Assembly: GCA_044433115.1 (NCBI GenBank)
Contig: JAWXTY010000003.1
Location: 1 to 64,000 of the forward strand
DNA from: CAKUIA01 sp044433115
Lineage (GTDB): Bacteria > Verrucomicrobiota > Verrucomicrobiia > Opitutales > Intestinicryptomonadaceae
DNA length: 64,000 nt
Reading direction: 5' to 3'
Part shown: positions 15,362 to 24,579 of the stretch, in pieces
Numbering within the stretch: the first letter of the stretch is position 1
Layout of the letters: every line of letters starts with the position of its first letter
Notes under the pieces: generated by a model
Database searches by the model: none
What the model was told of the DNA's origin: nothing
The model's input: the letters and a program-made list of their open reading frames with translations, nothing else
Made by a program: the position numbers and the translations under genes

Positions 15362-16567
15362 ATGAATTTAAATAAAATACACGGAGCAATTACAGAAACT
15401 ACAGACGATAAGATTATATTGAATGTAGGACCTTCTCACCCAATGACTCACGGCGTTTTACGCTTGGTAGTAGAACTCGATGGCGACGTTATCACTAGGT
15501 GCGACCCTGTTATAGGGCAACTTCATAGAGGTAGCGAAAAGGTAGCTGAGAATATGACTTATAACCAGTTTGTGCCTTATACAGACAGACTAGACTATTT
15601 GTCGCCCCTATCTAATAATGTAGCCTACATACAAGCAGTTGAAATGCTAGGGGGCATAGAAGTTCCAGAGAGATGTAAGGCGATAAGGGTTATTTGCTGT
15701 GAGTTATCGAGAATAGCGAACCACTTGTTGGGTATGGGTGTATATGGTATGGACGCTGGGGCGTTGACTGTATTTATGTATTGCTTTACTCAAAAGGAAA
15801 AGCTTTATACACTATTTGAAAGTTTGACAGGGGCAAGGCTCACTACTTCTTATACAAGAGTAGGTGGCTTAACTAGAGATATACCTGAGGGTTGGTTAGG
15901 ACAAGTTAGAGACTTTTGCAATCAGTTCTTAGGATTTGTAGACGAGCTTGATGCTTTGGTATCAAGAAATAGAATATTTGTAGATAGAACAGCTGACTTG
16001 GGCGTAATTAGTCCAGAGATGGCAATGTCTTATAACTTATCGGGACCAAACTTGAGAGCAAGTGGAGTAGACACAGACTTGAGAAAATCTTTCCCATACT
16101 TGGGTTATGAGGACTATGAATTTGATGTTGCTATAGGTACTAAGGGCGACTGTTACGACAGGTGGCTAGTTCGTATAGAAGAAATGCGTCAGAGTGTACG
16201 TATAGTAAAGCAGGCTATTGAGAAAATGCCTTCTGGAGCTTGGCACGTAGACGATAGAAAAGTGTTCTTGCCAACAAAGAAAGAAGTTTTAACTGAAATG
16301 TCTTCTTTAATACAAGACTTTACAGTGGCAACCCAAGGGGTAAATATCAGAGCTGGTAATGTATATTTTCAAGCAGATAACCCTAAGGGCAACTTGGGCT
16401 TTTATATAGAGTCTAAGGGAGGTGGCGTACCTTATAGGGTAAAGATAGAAGCTCCTTCTTTTGCGAGTTTGAGTATATTGCCTGAGCTTTTGGTAGGGCA
16501 TTTATTGACAGATGCGACTGTTATATTGGGGTCTTTAGACTTTGTAATGGGCGAGTGCGATAGATAA
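15362..16567 (+). CDS. nuoD: NADH-quinone oxidoreductase subunit D
   Basis: The 49 kDa-type subunit, which forms the quinone pocket with NuoB. It begins near GPSHPMTHGVLRL and includes QLHRGSEK, LSPLSNNVAYIQAVE, an RVGGLTRDIPEG segment and the C-terminal SLDFVMGECDR. The ATG at 15362 is chosen over the in-frame TTG at 15356 because AAGAGG lies ten bases upstream of the ATG. That gives 401 residues. It is twelve bases after nuoC. Confidence 0.95.
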   Translation: MNLNKIHGAITETTDDKIILNVGPSHPMTHGVLRLVVELDGDVITRCDPVIGQLHRGSEKVAENMTYNQFVPYTDRLDYLSPLSNNVAYIQAVEMLGGIEVPERCKAIRVICCELSRIANHLLGMGVYGMDAGALTVFMYCFTQKEKLYTLFESLTGARLTTSYTRVGGLTRDIPEGWLGQVRDFCNQFLGFVDELDALVSRNRIFVDRTADLGVISPEMAMSYNLSGPNLRASGVDTDLRKSFPYLGYEDYEFDVAIGTKGDCYDRWLVRIEEMRQSVRIVKQAIEKMPSGAWHVDDRKVFLPTKKEVLTEMSSLIQDFTVATQGVNIRAGNVYFQADNPKGNLGFYIESKGGGVPYRVKIEAPSFASLSILPELLVGHLLTDATVILGSLDFVMGECDR

Positions 16568-16586
16568 TTTTTAAAGAATTTAGAAT

Positions 16587-17135
16587 ATGAATATAAGTAG
16601 CGAAATAGACGCAAAGGCAGACGAAATCATAGCACAATTTCCTCAAAAGAAATCTGCAGCTATGCTAATGATGCACTTGATACAAGAAGCTTATGGGCAT
16701 TTTGACGACGATGCTATAAACTATATAGCAAAGAAGTTGGAAGTAGAACCTGTTCACGTTTATGGAATGATGAGCTTTTACCCTATGTTTAGCAAGGAGA
16801 AGAAGGGGGCAGTTCATATAAAAGTATGCAGAACTCTTTCTTGTGCATTGGCTGGCTCTATAAATTTGGCTCATAGCATAGCTAAGAATTTAGATATGGA
16901 AGTTGGCGAGACTAAGGGAGTTTATACTATAGAATTTGTTGAATGCGTTGGAAATTGCGTAAATGCACCTAATGTTCACGTAAACGACAAGCTCTTTGAT
17001 AAGGTAAACCCTGAGCGTGTTGAAAAATTTGTAGAGGAAATCAAGTCTATGAAAGACGCAGGTTTACTCGAGCCTAAGAATATGTTCGACAAAGCCCAAG
17101 GCGATAATTTCGACAGTGCAGAATATAAAGGATAG
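16587..17135 (+). CDS. nuoE: NADH-quinone oxidoreductase subunit E
   Basis: The 24 kDa-type subunit of the NADH dehydrogenase module. It has a thioredoxin-like fold holding 2Fe-2S cluster N1a through CRTLSC (two Cys four residues apart) and VECVGNC with a downstream NAP. The 182 residues carry a C-terminal extension of about 25 polar residues beyond the cluster domain. It is 19 bases downstream of nuoD and two bases upstream of nuoF. Confidence 0.94.
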   Translation: MNISSEIDAKADEIIAQFPQKKSAAMLMMHLIQEAYGHFDDDAINYIAKKLEVEPVHVYGMMSFYPMFSKEKKGAVHIKVCRTLSCALAGSINLAHSIAKNLDMEVGETKGVYTIEFVECVGNCVNAPNVHVNDKLFDKVNPERVEKFVEEIKSMKDAGLLEPKNMFDKAQGDNFDSAEYKG

Positions 17136-17137
17136 TT

Positions 17138-18496
17138 ATGTCAGAAAATAGAATTATATATAGACATATAGATGTAGAGGGCTGGAATGCTTCTATAGAT
17201 AAATATGAGTCTGATGGTGGCTATGATGTGTTGAAAGCTACTGTTAAAAGAGAGCCTCAAGAGCTTTGTGCTGAGATGGAAAAGTCTAAAATCAAAGGTA
17301 GAGGTGGAGCTGGTTTCCCTATAGGATTGAAGTGGAAATTCTTAGATAGAAAAAGTGGCAAGCCTATTTATTTGATTTGTAATGCAGACGAGTCTGAGCC
17401 AGGTACTTGTAAGGATAGAAAGATTTTATACCAAGACCCTCATCAACTTATAGAGGGTATGATGTGTGCAGCTTATGCTGTAAACGCTGCTTGTTCCTTT
17501 ATATATATTAGAGGTGAGTATATCAATGGTTATAGGGTTTTGATGGACGCTATTGCTGAGGCTAAGGCTAAGGGATATGTTGGCAAAAACATTTGTGGTA
17601 GCGATTATTCTTGCGACTTAGTTGTACAAAGAGGTGGTGGTTGTTATGTCTGTGGTGAAGAAACAGGCTTGATTGCTTCTTTGGCAGGTGGCAGAGGCTA
17701 CCCAAGAATTAAACCTCCTTATTTCCCTGCTGTGATGGGCTTGTATGACTGCCCAACTGTGGTTAATAATGTTGAGTCTTTGTGCTGGGTATCTAAGGTA
17801 TTTAAAGATGGCGGCGAGGCTGTATCTAAGATTGGCAACCCACTTGACCCTGGTACACATATATGGGGCGTAAGTGGTCAAGTGCAACGTGCAGGACGCT
17901 ATGAGATTACTACAGGCTCTATGACTTTGGGCGAGATGCTCTACGACTTATGTGGCGGCCCTTTGGCAGGCAGGTCTTTCAAGGCAATTATCCCAGGGGG
18001 CTCTTCAATGAAGATACTCAAGTGGGGCGAAAAATTTAATATCAAGCAAGAAGATGGCTCATTTAAAGAGCTTGCAGTTGAAGATATTCCATTGGACTCT
18101 CCTTCATTTATGCAATGTGGAACAGCCATTGGCTCTTGTGGTATGATAGTTATGGACAACACAGTGGATATGGCAGAGGCACTTGCTAATTTAAATGCTT
18201 TTTATGCACATGAGTCTTGTGGGCAATGTACGCCTTGTAGAGAAGGTTCGCTTTGGATTTCTAGGATTACAAAGCGTATAGCAGAAGGCAAGGGACGTAT
18301 GGAGGATATTCCACTATTGCTCAGCATAGCAGATAATATTTGTGGTAGAACTATATGTGCACACGGCGAGTCTGTGGCTTGGCCAGTTCAAAGCAATGTT
18401 ACAAAGTTTAAAGAAGAGTATGAAGCAAAAATCACAGCTCAGCTAAATGGAGCAGGGGCAGCTAGATTAGACAATAACTCTTATAAATTGATATAG
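17138..18496 (+). CDS. nuoF: NADH-quinone oxidoreductase subunit F
   Basis: The 51 kDa-type subunit that binds NADH, FMN and 4Fe-4S cluster N3. It contains the NADH loop GRGGAGFPIGLKW, the FMN region CNADESEPGTCKDR, a CGEETGLIASLAGGRG segment and the cluster motif ESCGQCTPCREG near 363-374. The 452 residues are of normal size. The sequence around the flavin site reads GGGCYVCGEETGL where GAYICGEETAL is common. It starts two bases after nuoE. Confidence 0.95.
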   Translation: MSENRIIYRHIDVEGWNASIDKYESDGGYDVLKATVKREPQELCAEMEKSKIKGRGGAGFPIGLKWKFLDRKSGKPIYLICNADESEPGTCKDRKILYQDPHQLIEGMMCAAYAVNAACSFIYIRGEYINGYRVLMDAIAEAKAKGYVGKNICGSDYSCDLVVQRGGGCYVCGEETGLIASLAGGRGYPRIKPPYFPAVMGLYDCPTVVNNVESLCWVSKVFKDGGEAVSKIGNPLDPGTHIWGVSGQVQRAGRYEITTGSMTLGEMLYDLCGGPLAGRSFKAIIPGGSSMKILKWGEKFNIKQEDGSFKELAVEDIPLDSPSFMQCGTAIGSCGMIVMDNTVDMAEALANLNAFYAHESCGQCTPCREGSLWISRITKRIAEGKGRMEDIPLLLSIADNICGRTICAHGESVAWPVQSNVTKFKEEYEAKITAQLNGAGAARLDNNSYKLI

Positions 18497-18499
18497 ATT

Positions 18500-20149
18500 A
18501 TGGCAGACAAGGTAATAATAAATGTAAACTCTAAAGAGTATGAAGTTCCAGTAGGAATGAACTTGATAGATGCTTGTGCTTTAGTGGGTATAGAGATACC
18601 TCACTTTTGCTATCACCCGAACTTGTCTATAGCAGGTTCTTGTAGGTTGTGCTTGGTTCAAACAGGTATGCCAGCCTTAGACCCAGCTACAAGGGAAATA
18701 ATTAAGGAGGACGATGGTTCTATGCGTATTTCTTGGATGCCAAAGCCAGTTATAGCTTGTGCAACTAAGGTATGCCAAAATCTACACGTGCAAACTGAGA
18801 ATGACTTAGTTAAGAGTTGTAGGTCAGGGGCTTTGGAGTTTTTCTTGGCAAACCACCCATTGGATTGCCCTATATGCGACTGTGCAGGCGAGTGTAAATT
18901 ACAAGAATATTGCAACGCTTACGGCAGAAACGACAATAGATATATTGAAGAAAAGAATGTTAAGCCTAAGTTGACAGACATTGCAGGCAAGATTTATTTA
19001 GATAATGAAAGGTGCGTGCTTTGTTCTAGGTGTATAAGGATTTCTAAGGAAATTTTGGGCAAGCAATATTTGTCTTTCACAAAGAGAGGTAGCCAAACTT
19101 GCGTAGCAGCTATAGAGGGCGAGAATATCGACAATAACTATATAATGAATATAGTTGATAACTGCCCAGTTGGTGCTTTGACAAGCAAGGACTTTAGATT
19201 TAAAATGCGTACATATTTCCTAAAGGCTACAAATTCTATATCTACAGAAAGTAGTGCAGGGGTAAATATAAAGGTCTGGTCGAGAGGCAAGGATATTTAT
19301 AGAATTACGCCTAACACAAATTCTCAGGTGAACGATTGCTGGACTAGTGATAGCTCAAGAATGTTGTATAAGGTTCAAAATTCTGAATTTAGATTAAAGG
19401 AAGCTAGAATAGATGGAACTACTTGCGATACTTCTTATGCAGTTAAGCGTGCAGGCGAGATTTTAGGATTGGGCAAAGTTGCAATTATTGCAAGTTCAAG
19501 GCAAACTGTAGAAGAACAATTTTTGACAGCAAAGTTAGTTAAGGATTGCAAGGCTAGAGTATACTTAGTGTCTCACTTGGGCGAAGACGATGGCTTTTTG
19601 GTATCGGCAGACAGAAGCCCTAATATGCGTGGTGCATTCTTAAATGGCTTAGCAACTGAGTATCCTCAACAAGATTTATTGGCTTTGAGAGAAAAGGTTT
19701 TAGTAGGCGAAGTTGAGACTGTTTTGAGCTTTGGCGAAAATATCTTAAGTTATGGCTTTGAAGAAAAGGATTTGAAGTCTCTAAATTTGATATATTGCGA
19801 TTGCACAGAAAATTCGCTAAGTCATATAGCAAAGATTGCATTGCCTGTTAAGACTGTATTTGAAAAGGCAGGCTCTTATATAAATAGGCAGTGGCGTTTG
19901 CAAAAATTCGACGTGGCAGTAGACGCTGACGAAAGTGTGTATAGCCCTATTAAGTTGATTTCTCAATTAATTAAGGAAATTACAAATGAAAACTTTGCAG
20001 ATATTAGCTTAGTAGACATTAGAAAGATGATTTTAGATGAGCTTGGCATTGATATATCAAAGGTAGATGGTCAAGGCTTAGTTCTCGACTCTTCAAAATT
20101 TGCAGATATAACATTCCCTGAAGGAAAGGCTTTGCATTATGATAAGTAA
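18500..20149 (+). CDS. nuoG: NADH-quinone oxidoreductase subunit G (short form)
   Basis: Electron-transfer subunit of the peripheral arm. The N-terminal ferredoxin domain has CYHPNLSIAGSCRLC for 2Fe-2S. Next is the His/Cys motif HPLDCPICDCAGEC for the N5-type cluster. Then CVLCSRC with a distal NCPVGAL holds a further 4Fe-4S cluster. At 549 residues it is much shorter than E. coli NuoG (about 908). The C-terminal molybdopterin-like domain is reduced to about 300 residues. It overlaps nuoH by 11 bases. Confidence 0.93.
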   Translation: MADKVIINVNSKEYEVPVGMNLIDACALVGIEIPHFCYHPNLSIAGSCRLCLVQTGMPALDPATREIIKEDDGSMRISWMPKPVIACATKVCQNLHVQTENDLVKSCRSGALEFFLANHPLDCPICDCAGECKLQEYCNAYGRNDNRYIEEKNVKPKLTDIAGKIYLDNERCVLCSRCIRISKEILGKQYLSFTKRGSQTCVAAIEGENIDNNYIMNIVDNCPVGALTSKDFRFKMRTYFLKATNSISTESSAGVNIKVWSRGKDIYRITPNTNSQVNDCWTSDSSRMLYKVQNSEFRLKEARIDGTTCDTSYAVKRAGEILGLGKVAIIASSRQTVEEQFLTAKLVKDCKARVYLVSHLGEDDGFLVSADRSPNMRGAFLNGLATEYPQQDLLALREKVLVGEVETVLSFGENILSYGFEEKDLKSLNLIYCDCTENSLSHIAKIALPVKTVFEKAGSYINRQWRLQKFDVAVDADESVYSPIKLISQLIKEITNENFADISLVDIRKMILDELGIDISKVDGQGLVLDSSKFADITFPEGKALHYDK

Positions 20150-21308
20150 TTTAAATCTTGCCACTCTTGCAGATGGAGTTGGCTTTATATCCCTATTTGG
20201 CGATTTTGCGACAAACTATCCACTTTTAGCGAATTTGCTAAACGTGGTCTTGATGATAATCGTGGGCTTTTTGCCTATAGGTTTAGTTATGGGCTTTGCT
20301 GCCCTTAGCGTAGTTGCAGAGCGTAAGTTTGCAGCTTTCATTCAAGGTAGATATGGGCCCAATAGGGTTATAGTTCCTTGGTTGGAGGTTATCCCTTATG
20401 TAGGCTCTACTTTGAGAAAGATGGGGCTAACTCAATTGGCTGCCGATGGCTTGAAGTTCTTGTTGAAAGAAGAACCTACTCCTAAGCACGTGCATAAATT
20501 GTGGTATACACTTGCTCCAGTGGCTTCACTTGCTCCTGTTTTGATAGTTGCTTGTGTAGTTCCTTTTGGCGTATTTTACTTTGATGGCGAGGCAAGCCCA
20601 CTTAGTCCTTCTAATATAGGGGCGAGCTTGTTGTTTGTACTTGCCTTTGGCTCATTGGGAGTCTTTGGTCCTATATTGGCAGGCTGGTCGTCTAATAATA
20701 AGTATTCTATACAAGGGGCGATAAGAGCGACTTCGCAGATGATAAGTTACGAGTTGCTTTTTGGCTTGGCAGTTTTACCTATAATAATGATGGTGGCAAA
20801 AAACACAGAAAATCCTTTGAGTTTGTTTGAAATAGGAATGTATCAATCAAATAATATGTGGTTTATATTGACTTGCCCAATCTCGGCATTTGTGTATTTG
20901 ATTGCACTTTTTGCTGAGACAAATAGATTGCCTTTTGATATGGCAGAGAGTGAAACAGACTTAGTTAGTGGCTATCACACAGAATATGGCAGTTTCAAGT
21001 TTGGCTTGTTCTTCGTTGGTGAATATGGACATATAGCATTGGGTTCTGCAGTCTTTGCAGTGTTGTTCTTGGGAGGTTGGAACCCACTTCCTACACTATC
21101 TTGGAGTCCAGATTGGATTTGGCTAAGCCCTATATTGTCGCTTTTGACTATGATAGTAAAGATTGCACTAACTATATTCTTCTTTATATGGATACGTTGG
21201 ACTCTACCAAGGTTTAGATACGACCAAGTAATGAGATTATGTTGGGGTAGATTATTGCCATTGGCATTGATAAACTTCATATTTTACATAGTGTATTTAC
21301 AAATTTAA
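20139..21308 (+). CDS. nuoH: NADH-quinone oxidoreductase subunit H
   Basis: Membrane subunit at the junction of the two arms, lining the quinone channel. The 389 residues have about eight to nine hydrophobic spans. Family signatures are ERKFAAFIQGRYGPNRV near 65-82 and AETNRLPFDMAESETDLVSG near 266-285, followed by GEYGH. A region of about 40 residues after the first signature (HVHKLWYT and before) is longer than in short homologues. It begins inside the nuoG end. Confidence 0.94.
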   Translation: MISNLNLATLADGVGFISLFGDFATNYPLLANLLNVVLMIIVGFLPIGLVMGFAALSVVAERKFAAFIQGRYGPNRVIVPWLEVIPYVGSTLRKMGLTQLAADGLKFLLKEEPTPKHVHKLWYTLAPVASLAPVLIVACVVPFGVFYFDGEASPLSPSNIGASLLFVLAFGSLGVFGPILAGWSSNNKYSIQGAIRATSQMISYELLFGLAVLPIIMMVAKNTENPLSLFEIGMYQSNNMWFILTCPISAFVYLIALFAETNRLPFDMAESETDLVSGYHTEYGSFKFGLFFVGEYGHIALGSAVFAVLFLGGWNPLPTLSWSPDWIWLSPILSLLTMIVKIALTIFFFIWIRWTLPRFRYDQVMRLCWGRLLPLALINFIFYIVYLQI

Positions 21309-21323
21309 CTTAGAGGATAAAAA

Positions 21324-21860
21324 ATGGCTATAATAGTTAATAGAAAAAAACTAAGCTTGCTAGAGAGAACATATATCCCTCAGATTTTGAGTGGTTTGTG
21401 CTATACAATGAAAAATTTGTTGGCAAAAAAAGTTACATTGTCGTATCCAGAAGAGAGGTCTGCTTTGCCTAAGGGTTATAGGGGAGCTCCTACTTTGGTT
21501 ATGGACGCTAAGGGCAGGCAAAAGTGTGTGTCTTGTCAGATGTGCGAGTTTGTTTGCCCATCAAAGGCAATTAAGATAACTCCTGCAGAGATAGACCCAA
21601 ATAGCGAATATGCTCATATACAAAAAGAGCCAAAGGACTTTCAAATAGATATGCTTAGATGTATATATTGTGGAATGTGCCAAGAGGTTTGCCCTGAAAG
21701 TGCTATAGTTTTGCAAAATGAATTTTCAATAAATTTCAGCGACAGAAAACAAGCTATCAGGCATAAAGACGAGCTTTACGCAAAGGGTAAGAGGCAAGTC
21801 GACACTGTTATGAAGTGGGATAAAATTAAAGCTCAAAGAGAGAAGGGAAATAGCCACTAA
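21324..21860 (+). CDS. nuoI: NADH-quinone oxidoreductase subunit I
   Basis: The 23 kDa-type ferredoxin subunit carrying clusters N6a and N6b. The two motifs are CVSCQMCEFVCP and CIYCGMCQEVCP, each with the expected Cys-Pro ending. The 178 residues have an amphipathic N-terminal region for membrane contact. The RBS-like GAGGAT lies about ten bases upstream. Its stop overlaps the nuoJ start by one base (TAATG). Confidence 0.95.
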   Translation: MAIIVNRKKLSLLERTYIPQILSGLCYTMKNLLAKKVTLSYPEERSALPKGYRGAPTLVMDAKGRQKCVSCQMCEFVCPSKAIKITPAEIDPNSEYAHIQKEPKDFQIDMLRCIYCGMCQEVCPESAIVLQNEFSINFSDRKQAIRHKDELYAKGKRQVDTVMKWDKIKAQREKGNSH

Positions 21861-22348
21861 TGGATACTGTATTATTTTATATATTTTCGGCACTTTGCGT
21901 AGGCGGGGGCTTGGCTGTTTTAATGCTAAATGGCTATGTAAATTCAGCAATGGCGATGCTATGCTCTATGTTGGGCTTAGCTGGCTTGTCATTTTTGGCT
22001 AATGCGTACATATTGGCGTTATTGATTATAATGGTATATGCAGGGGCAATCACTGTGTTGTTCGTATTTACTATAATAATGATGGGCGAAGATGGAGTTG
22101 CAAATTCCACTATGAAGGATAGGGCAAAGATGTTTGTGATGTTCTTATTGGGAGCTTGCTTGCTTGCATTTTTTACACCAAGGATAGCAGAATTTTACAG
22201 TGCAGATGGCTTTGGGCTAATTAGCTTTAAGGAATTTTCAGCTCAGTTATATTCTAAGTATATCTTGGCAGTAGAAGTTGTTGGTGTGTTGTTGCTAGTT
22301 GCAGTTGTGGCAGTAGTAGCAATAGCAAAAGAGACAAGGAAGAGGTAG
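21860..22348 (+). CDS. nuoJ: NADH-quinone oxidoreductase subunit J
   Basis: Membrane-arm subunit of 162 residues with five predicted hydrophobic spans. The region LALLIIMVYAGAITVLFVF is the characteristic third helix that contains the pi-bulge in the family. It is placed between nuoI and nuoK as usual and is translationally coupled to nuoI by TAATG. Confidence 0.9.
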   Translation: MDTVLFYIFSALCVGGGLAVLMLNGYVNSAMAMLCSMLGLAGLSFLANAYILALLIIMVYAGAITVLFVFTIIMMGEDGVANSTMKDRAKMFVMFLLGACLLAFFTPRIAEFYSADGFGLISFKEFSAQLYSKYILAVEVVGVLLLVAVVAVVAIAKETRKR

Positions 22349-22353
22349 ATTTT

Positions 22354-22671
22354 ATGGAAACAGTAAAAGATTTAATTTTTAACGACTTTAGTATCCCTGC
22401 TTTATTGCTATTTTTAGTAGGCTTAGTGGGAGTGTTGTTTAAGAAGAATTTATTAATAATATTTATGTGCATAGAAATGATGATGTGTGCGAGCTTGTTG
22501 CTTGTAGCTTCAGTTGCATCTAAATATCTTTCAGTAGAAGGCTTGGTCTTGTCATTTTTTATATTGGCAATAGGAGCTTGCGAAGTTGCAATAGCCTTGG
22601 CAGTTATCATACAAAGATATAAGCTAAAGCAAAAGCCTTTCTTAGACGACGTAAATTTAGATAGGGAGTAA
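22354..22671 (+). CDS. nuoK: NADH-quinone oxidoreductase subunit K
   Basis: Small membrane subunit, 105 residues and three hydrophobic spans. It has the conserved acidic residues used in proton transfer, in IFMCIEMMMCASLL and in IGACEVAIALAVI. It is five bases downstream of nuoJ and two bases upstream of nuoL. Confidence 0.93.
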   Translation: METVKDLIFNDFSIPALLLFLVGLVGVLFKKNLLIIFMCIEMMMCASLLLVASVASKYLSVEGLVLSFFILAIGACEVAIALAVIIQRYKLKQKPFLDDVNLDRE

Positions 22672-22673
22672 TA

Positions 22674-24578
22674 ATGAATATTTTTAATATGGAAAATTCT
22701 TTAATTGCGATATTTTTATTGCCACTAATTACGGCAGTAATATCAGCTTTATTCTTTAGGAAAAATAGGTGGCTAGCCCCTATATTTTCAACCTTGTCGG
22801 CTTTTGTGTGTATGGGTCTTTCGCTCTATGCAATATTTAAGGCAAACAGCATAGACTTTGCACTTACAAAGACTTCCTTTGATATATTTCAAATGGGTGG
22901 TTTTGTAATGCCTATATCGTTTAGCTTGGATAGCTTGTCGATGAATATGCTATTTGTTGTAACATTCATAGGCTTTTTGATACACTTATTCAGCATAGGC
23001 TATATGGACGACGACAAGGCAAGAGGGCGTTTCTTTGCAGGATTGAGCTTCTTTATGTTCTCTATTACAGGCATAGTTTTTTCAAGTAACTTGTTTATGA
23101 TGTTCATATTCTGGGAGTTTGTGGGCTTTAGCTCTTATGCTTTGATTGCTCATTATAGCAATACTGAGGCTGCTTTGAAGGCTTCGAAAAAAGCTTTTAT
23201 AGTTAATAGAATAGGCGACTTTGGTTTTATATTGGGCATAATTATGTGCTATTATTTATATGGAACTACTGACTTTGCTGTATTGGGCGAAAAGTTGAGT
23301 TCGGGGGCAGTTATTGCAAGTACTTGCGTAGGATTGCTATTGACTTGTGGCTTTATAGGTAAATCTGCACAGTTCCCATTGCAAGTTTGGTTGTCAGACG
23401 CAATGGCAGGGCCTACCCCTGTTTCGGCTTTGATACATGCAGCGACAATGGTTGCAGCTGGCGTATTCTTAATGGCAAAACTTTCAATGATAGGAATGAT
23501 GACAAGCATTGCCTTAGATGTAGTTTTACTAATAACAGCTCCAATGGCTTGTTTAGCTGGTATATGGGCTTTAGGGCAAAAGGATATAAAGAAAACTTTG
23601 GCTTATTCTACCTTATCTCACTTGGGATTAATGGGTGTTGCTATAGGCTTGGGGCTTTACGAGATTGCTATGTTGCACTTGACGACCCACGCTTTCTTTA
23701 AGGCTACTTTGTTCTTATGTGCAGGTTCAGTTATACACGCTTGCCACCACGAGCAGGATATGTTTAAGCTTGGAGGTCTTCTCAAGAAAATGCCTATAAC
23801 TGCAATTACAGCAGGCTTGGCGACTCTATCTATTATGGCAATGCCATTCTTTGCAGGTTTCTACTCTAAAGACGCTATAATAAGTGGCTTTTATGCGAGG
23901 GCAATGACAGAATTTTCTATAATGAATTGGGTGGGCTTAGCTCTAGTATTTAGCACAGTGATTTTGACTCCACTATATATGGGTAGGTTCTACACTTTGG
24001 TATTTTTAACTAAACCACGTTCAGCAAATGTGGAACACGCACACGAAAGCTCTTGGCTAATGACTTTGCCTTTAGTTATCTTGGCGTTCTACTCAGTTGC
24101 AGCAGTTTGGGGTATCACTTATGGATTTTTGCAAATCATACCAGAAAACGCTCAGTCTTTGATAGCTAGTGGCTTGCATCACTTCCACGAAAAGATAGAG
24201 GGCATTGCAGGCATACACGCCTTTGAATACACTTGCTCAGCTCTTGCGATTTTGACTCTAGTTTTAGTATACTTACTATACGGCAAAGGCACTGATACTT
24301 TCTTAAATAAAGCACCTAAGCTCTATGGCGAAGTTGAAAAACACGGCTACTTTGATATAGTATATGATTATTATGTTGCAAAAATTCAGCAACGCCTAAT
24401 AGAGCTAATCAATGTTTTTGACTTATTGATTATCGAGGGCTTAATAATTCGAGGAACAAGTGCAATAATCGTGCTATTTTCTTATCCACTTAAGGCTTTG
24501 TATATTGCCAAAACGCAAACTTCACTTTGGCTAATGCTAGGTGGGATTGCACTAATTATAGGAATTTTACTTTACTAA
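22674..24578 (+). CDS. nuoL: NADH-quinone oxidoreductase subunit L
   Basis: Distal antiporter-like proton-pumping subunit. The 634 residues have about 15-16 hydrophobic spans, including a C-terminal span after a long lateral helix region. Key conserved features are Glu in FWEFVGFSSYALI, Lys in GKSAQFPLQVWLSDAM and the GPTPVSALIHAATMV segment. A His-rich patch (HACHHEQ) follows the central Lys region, as in the family. nuoM starts two bases after the stop. Confidence 0.95.
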   Translation: MNIFNMENSLIAIFLLPLITAVISALFFRKNRWLAPIFSTLSAFVCMGLSLYAIFKANSIDFALTKTSFDIFQMGGFVMPISFSLDSLSMNMLFVVTFIGFLIHLFSIGYMDDDKARGRFFAGLSFFMFSITGIVFSSNLFMMFIFWEFVGFSSYALIAHYSNTEAALKASKKAFIVNRIGDFGFILGIIMCYYLYGTTDFAVLGEKLSSGAVIASTCVGLLLTCGFIGKSAQFPLQVWLSDAMAGPTPVSALIHAATMVAAGVFLMAKLSMIGMMTSIALDVVLLITAPMACLAGIWALGQKDIKKTLAYSTLSHLGLMGVAIGLGLYEIAMLHLTTHAFFKATLFLCAGSVIHACHHEQDMFKLGGLLKKMPITAITAGLATLSIMAMPFFAGFYSKDAIISGFYARAMTEFSIMNWVGLALVFSTVILTPLYMGRFYTLVFLTKPRSANVEHAHESSWLMTLPLVILAFYSVAAVWGITYGFLQIIPENAQSLIASGLHHFHEKIEGIAGIHAFEYTCSALAILTLVLVYLLYGKGTDTFLNKAPKLYGEVEKHGYFDIVYDYYVAKIQQRLIELINVFDLLIIEGLIIRGTSAIIVLFSYPLKALYIAKTQTSLWLMLGGIALIIGILLY

Positions 24579-24579
24579 T

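Noticed and set aside
18500..20149. nuoG regarded as a truncated pseudogene
   Set aside because: It is short relative to E. coli, but all cluster motifs are present, the frame is open and it overlaps nuoH naturally. Short NuoG forms are known.
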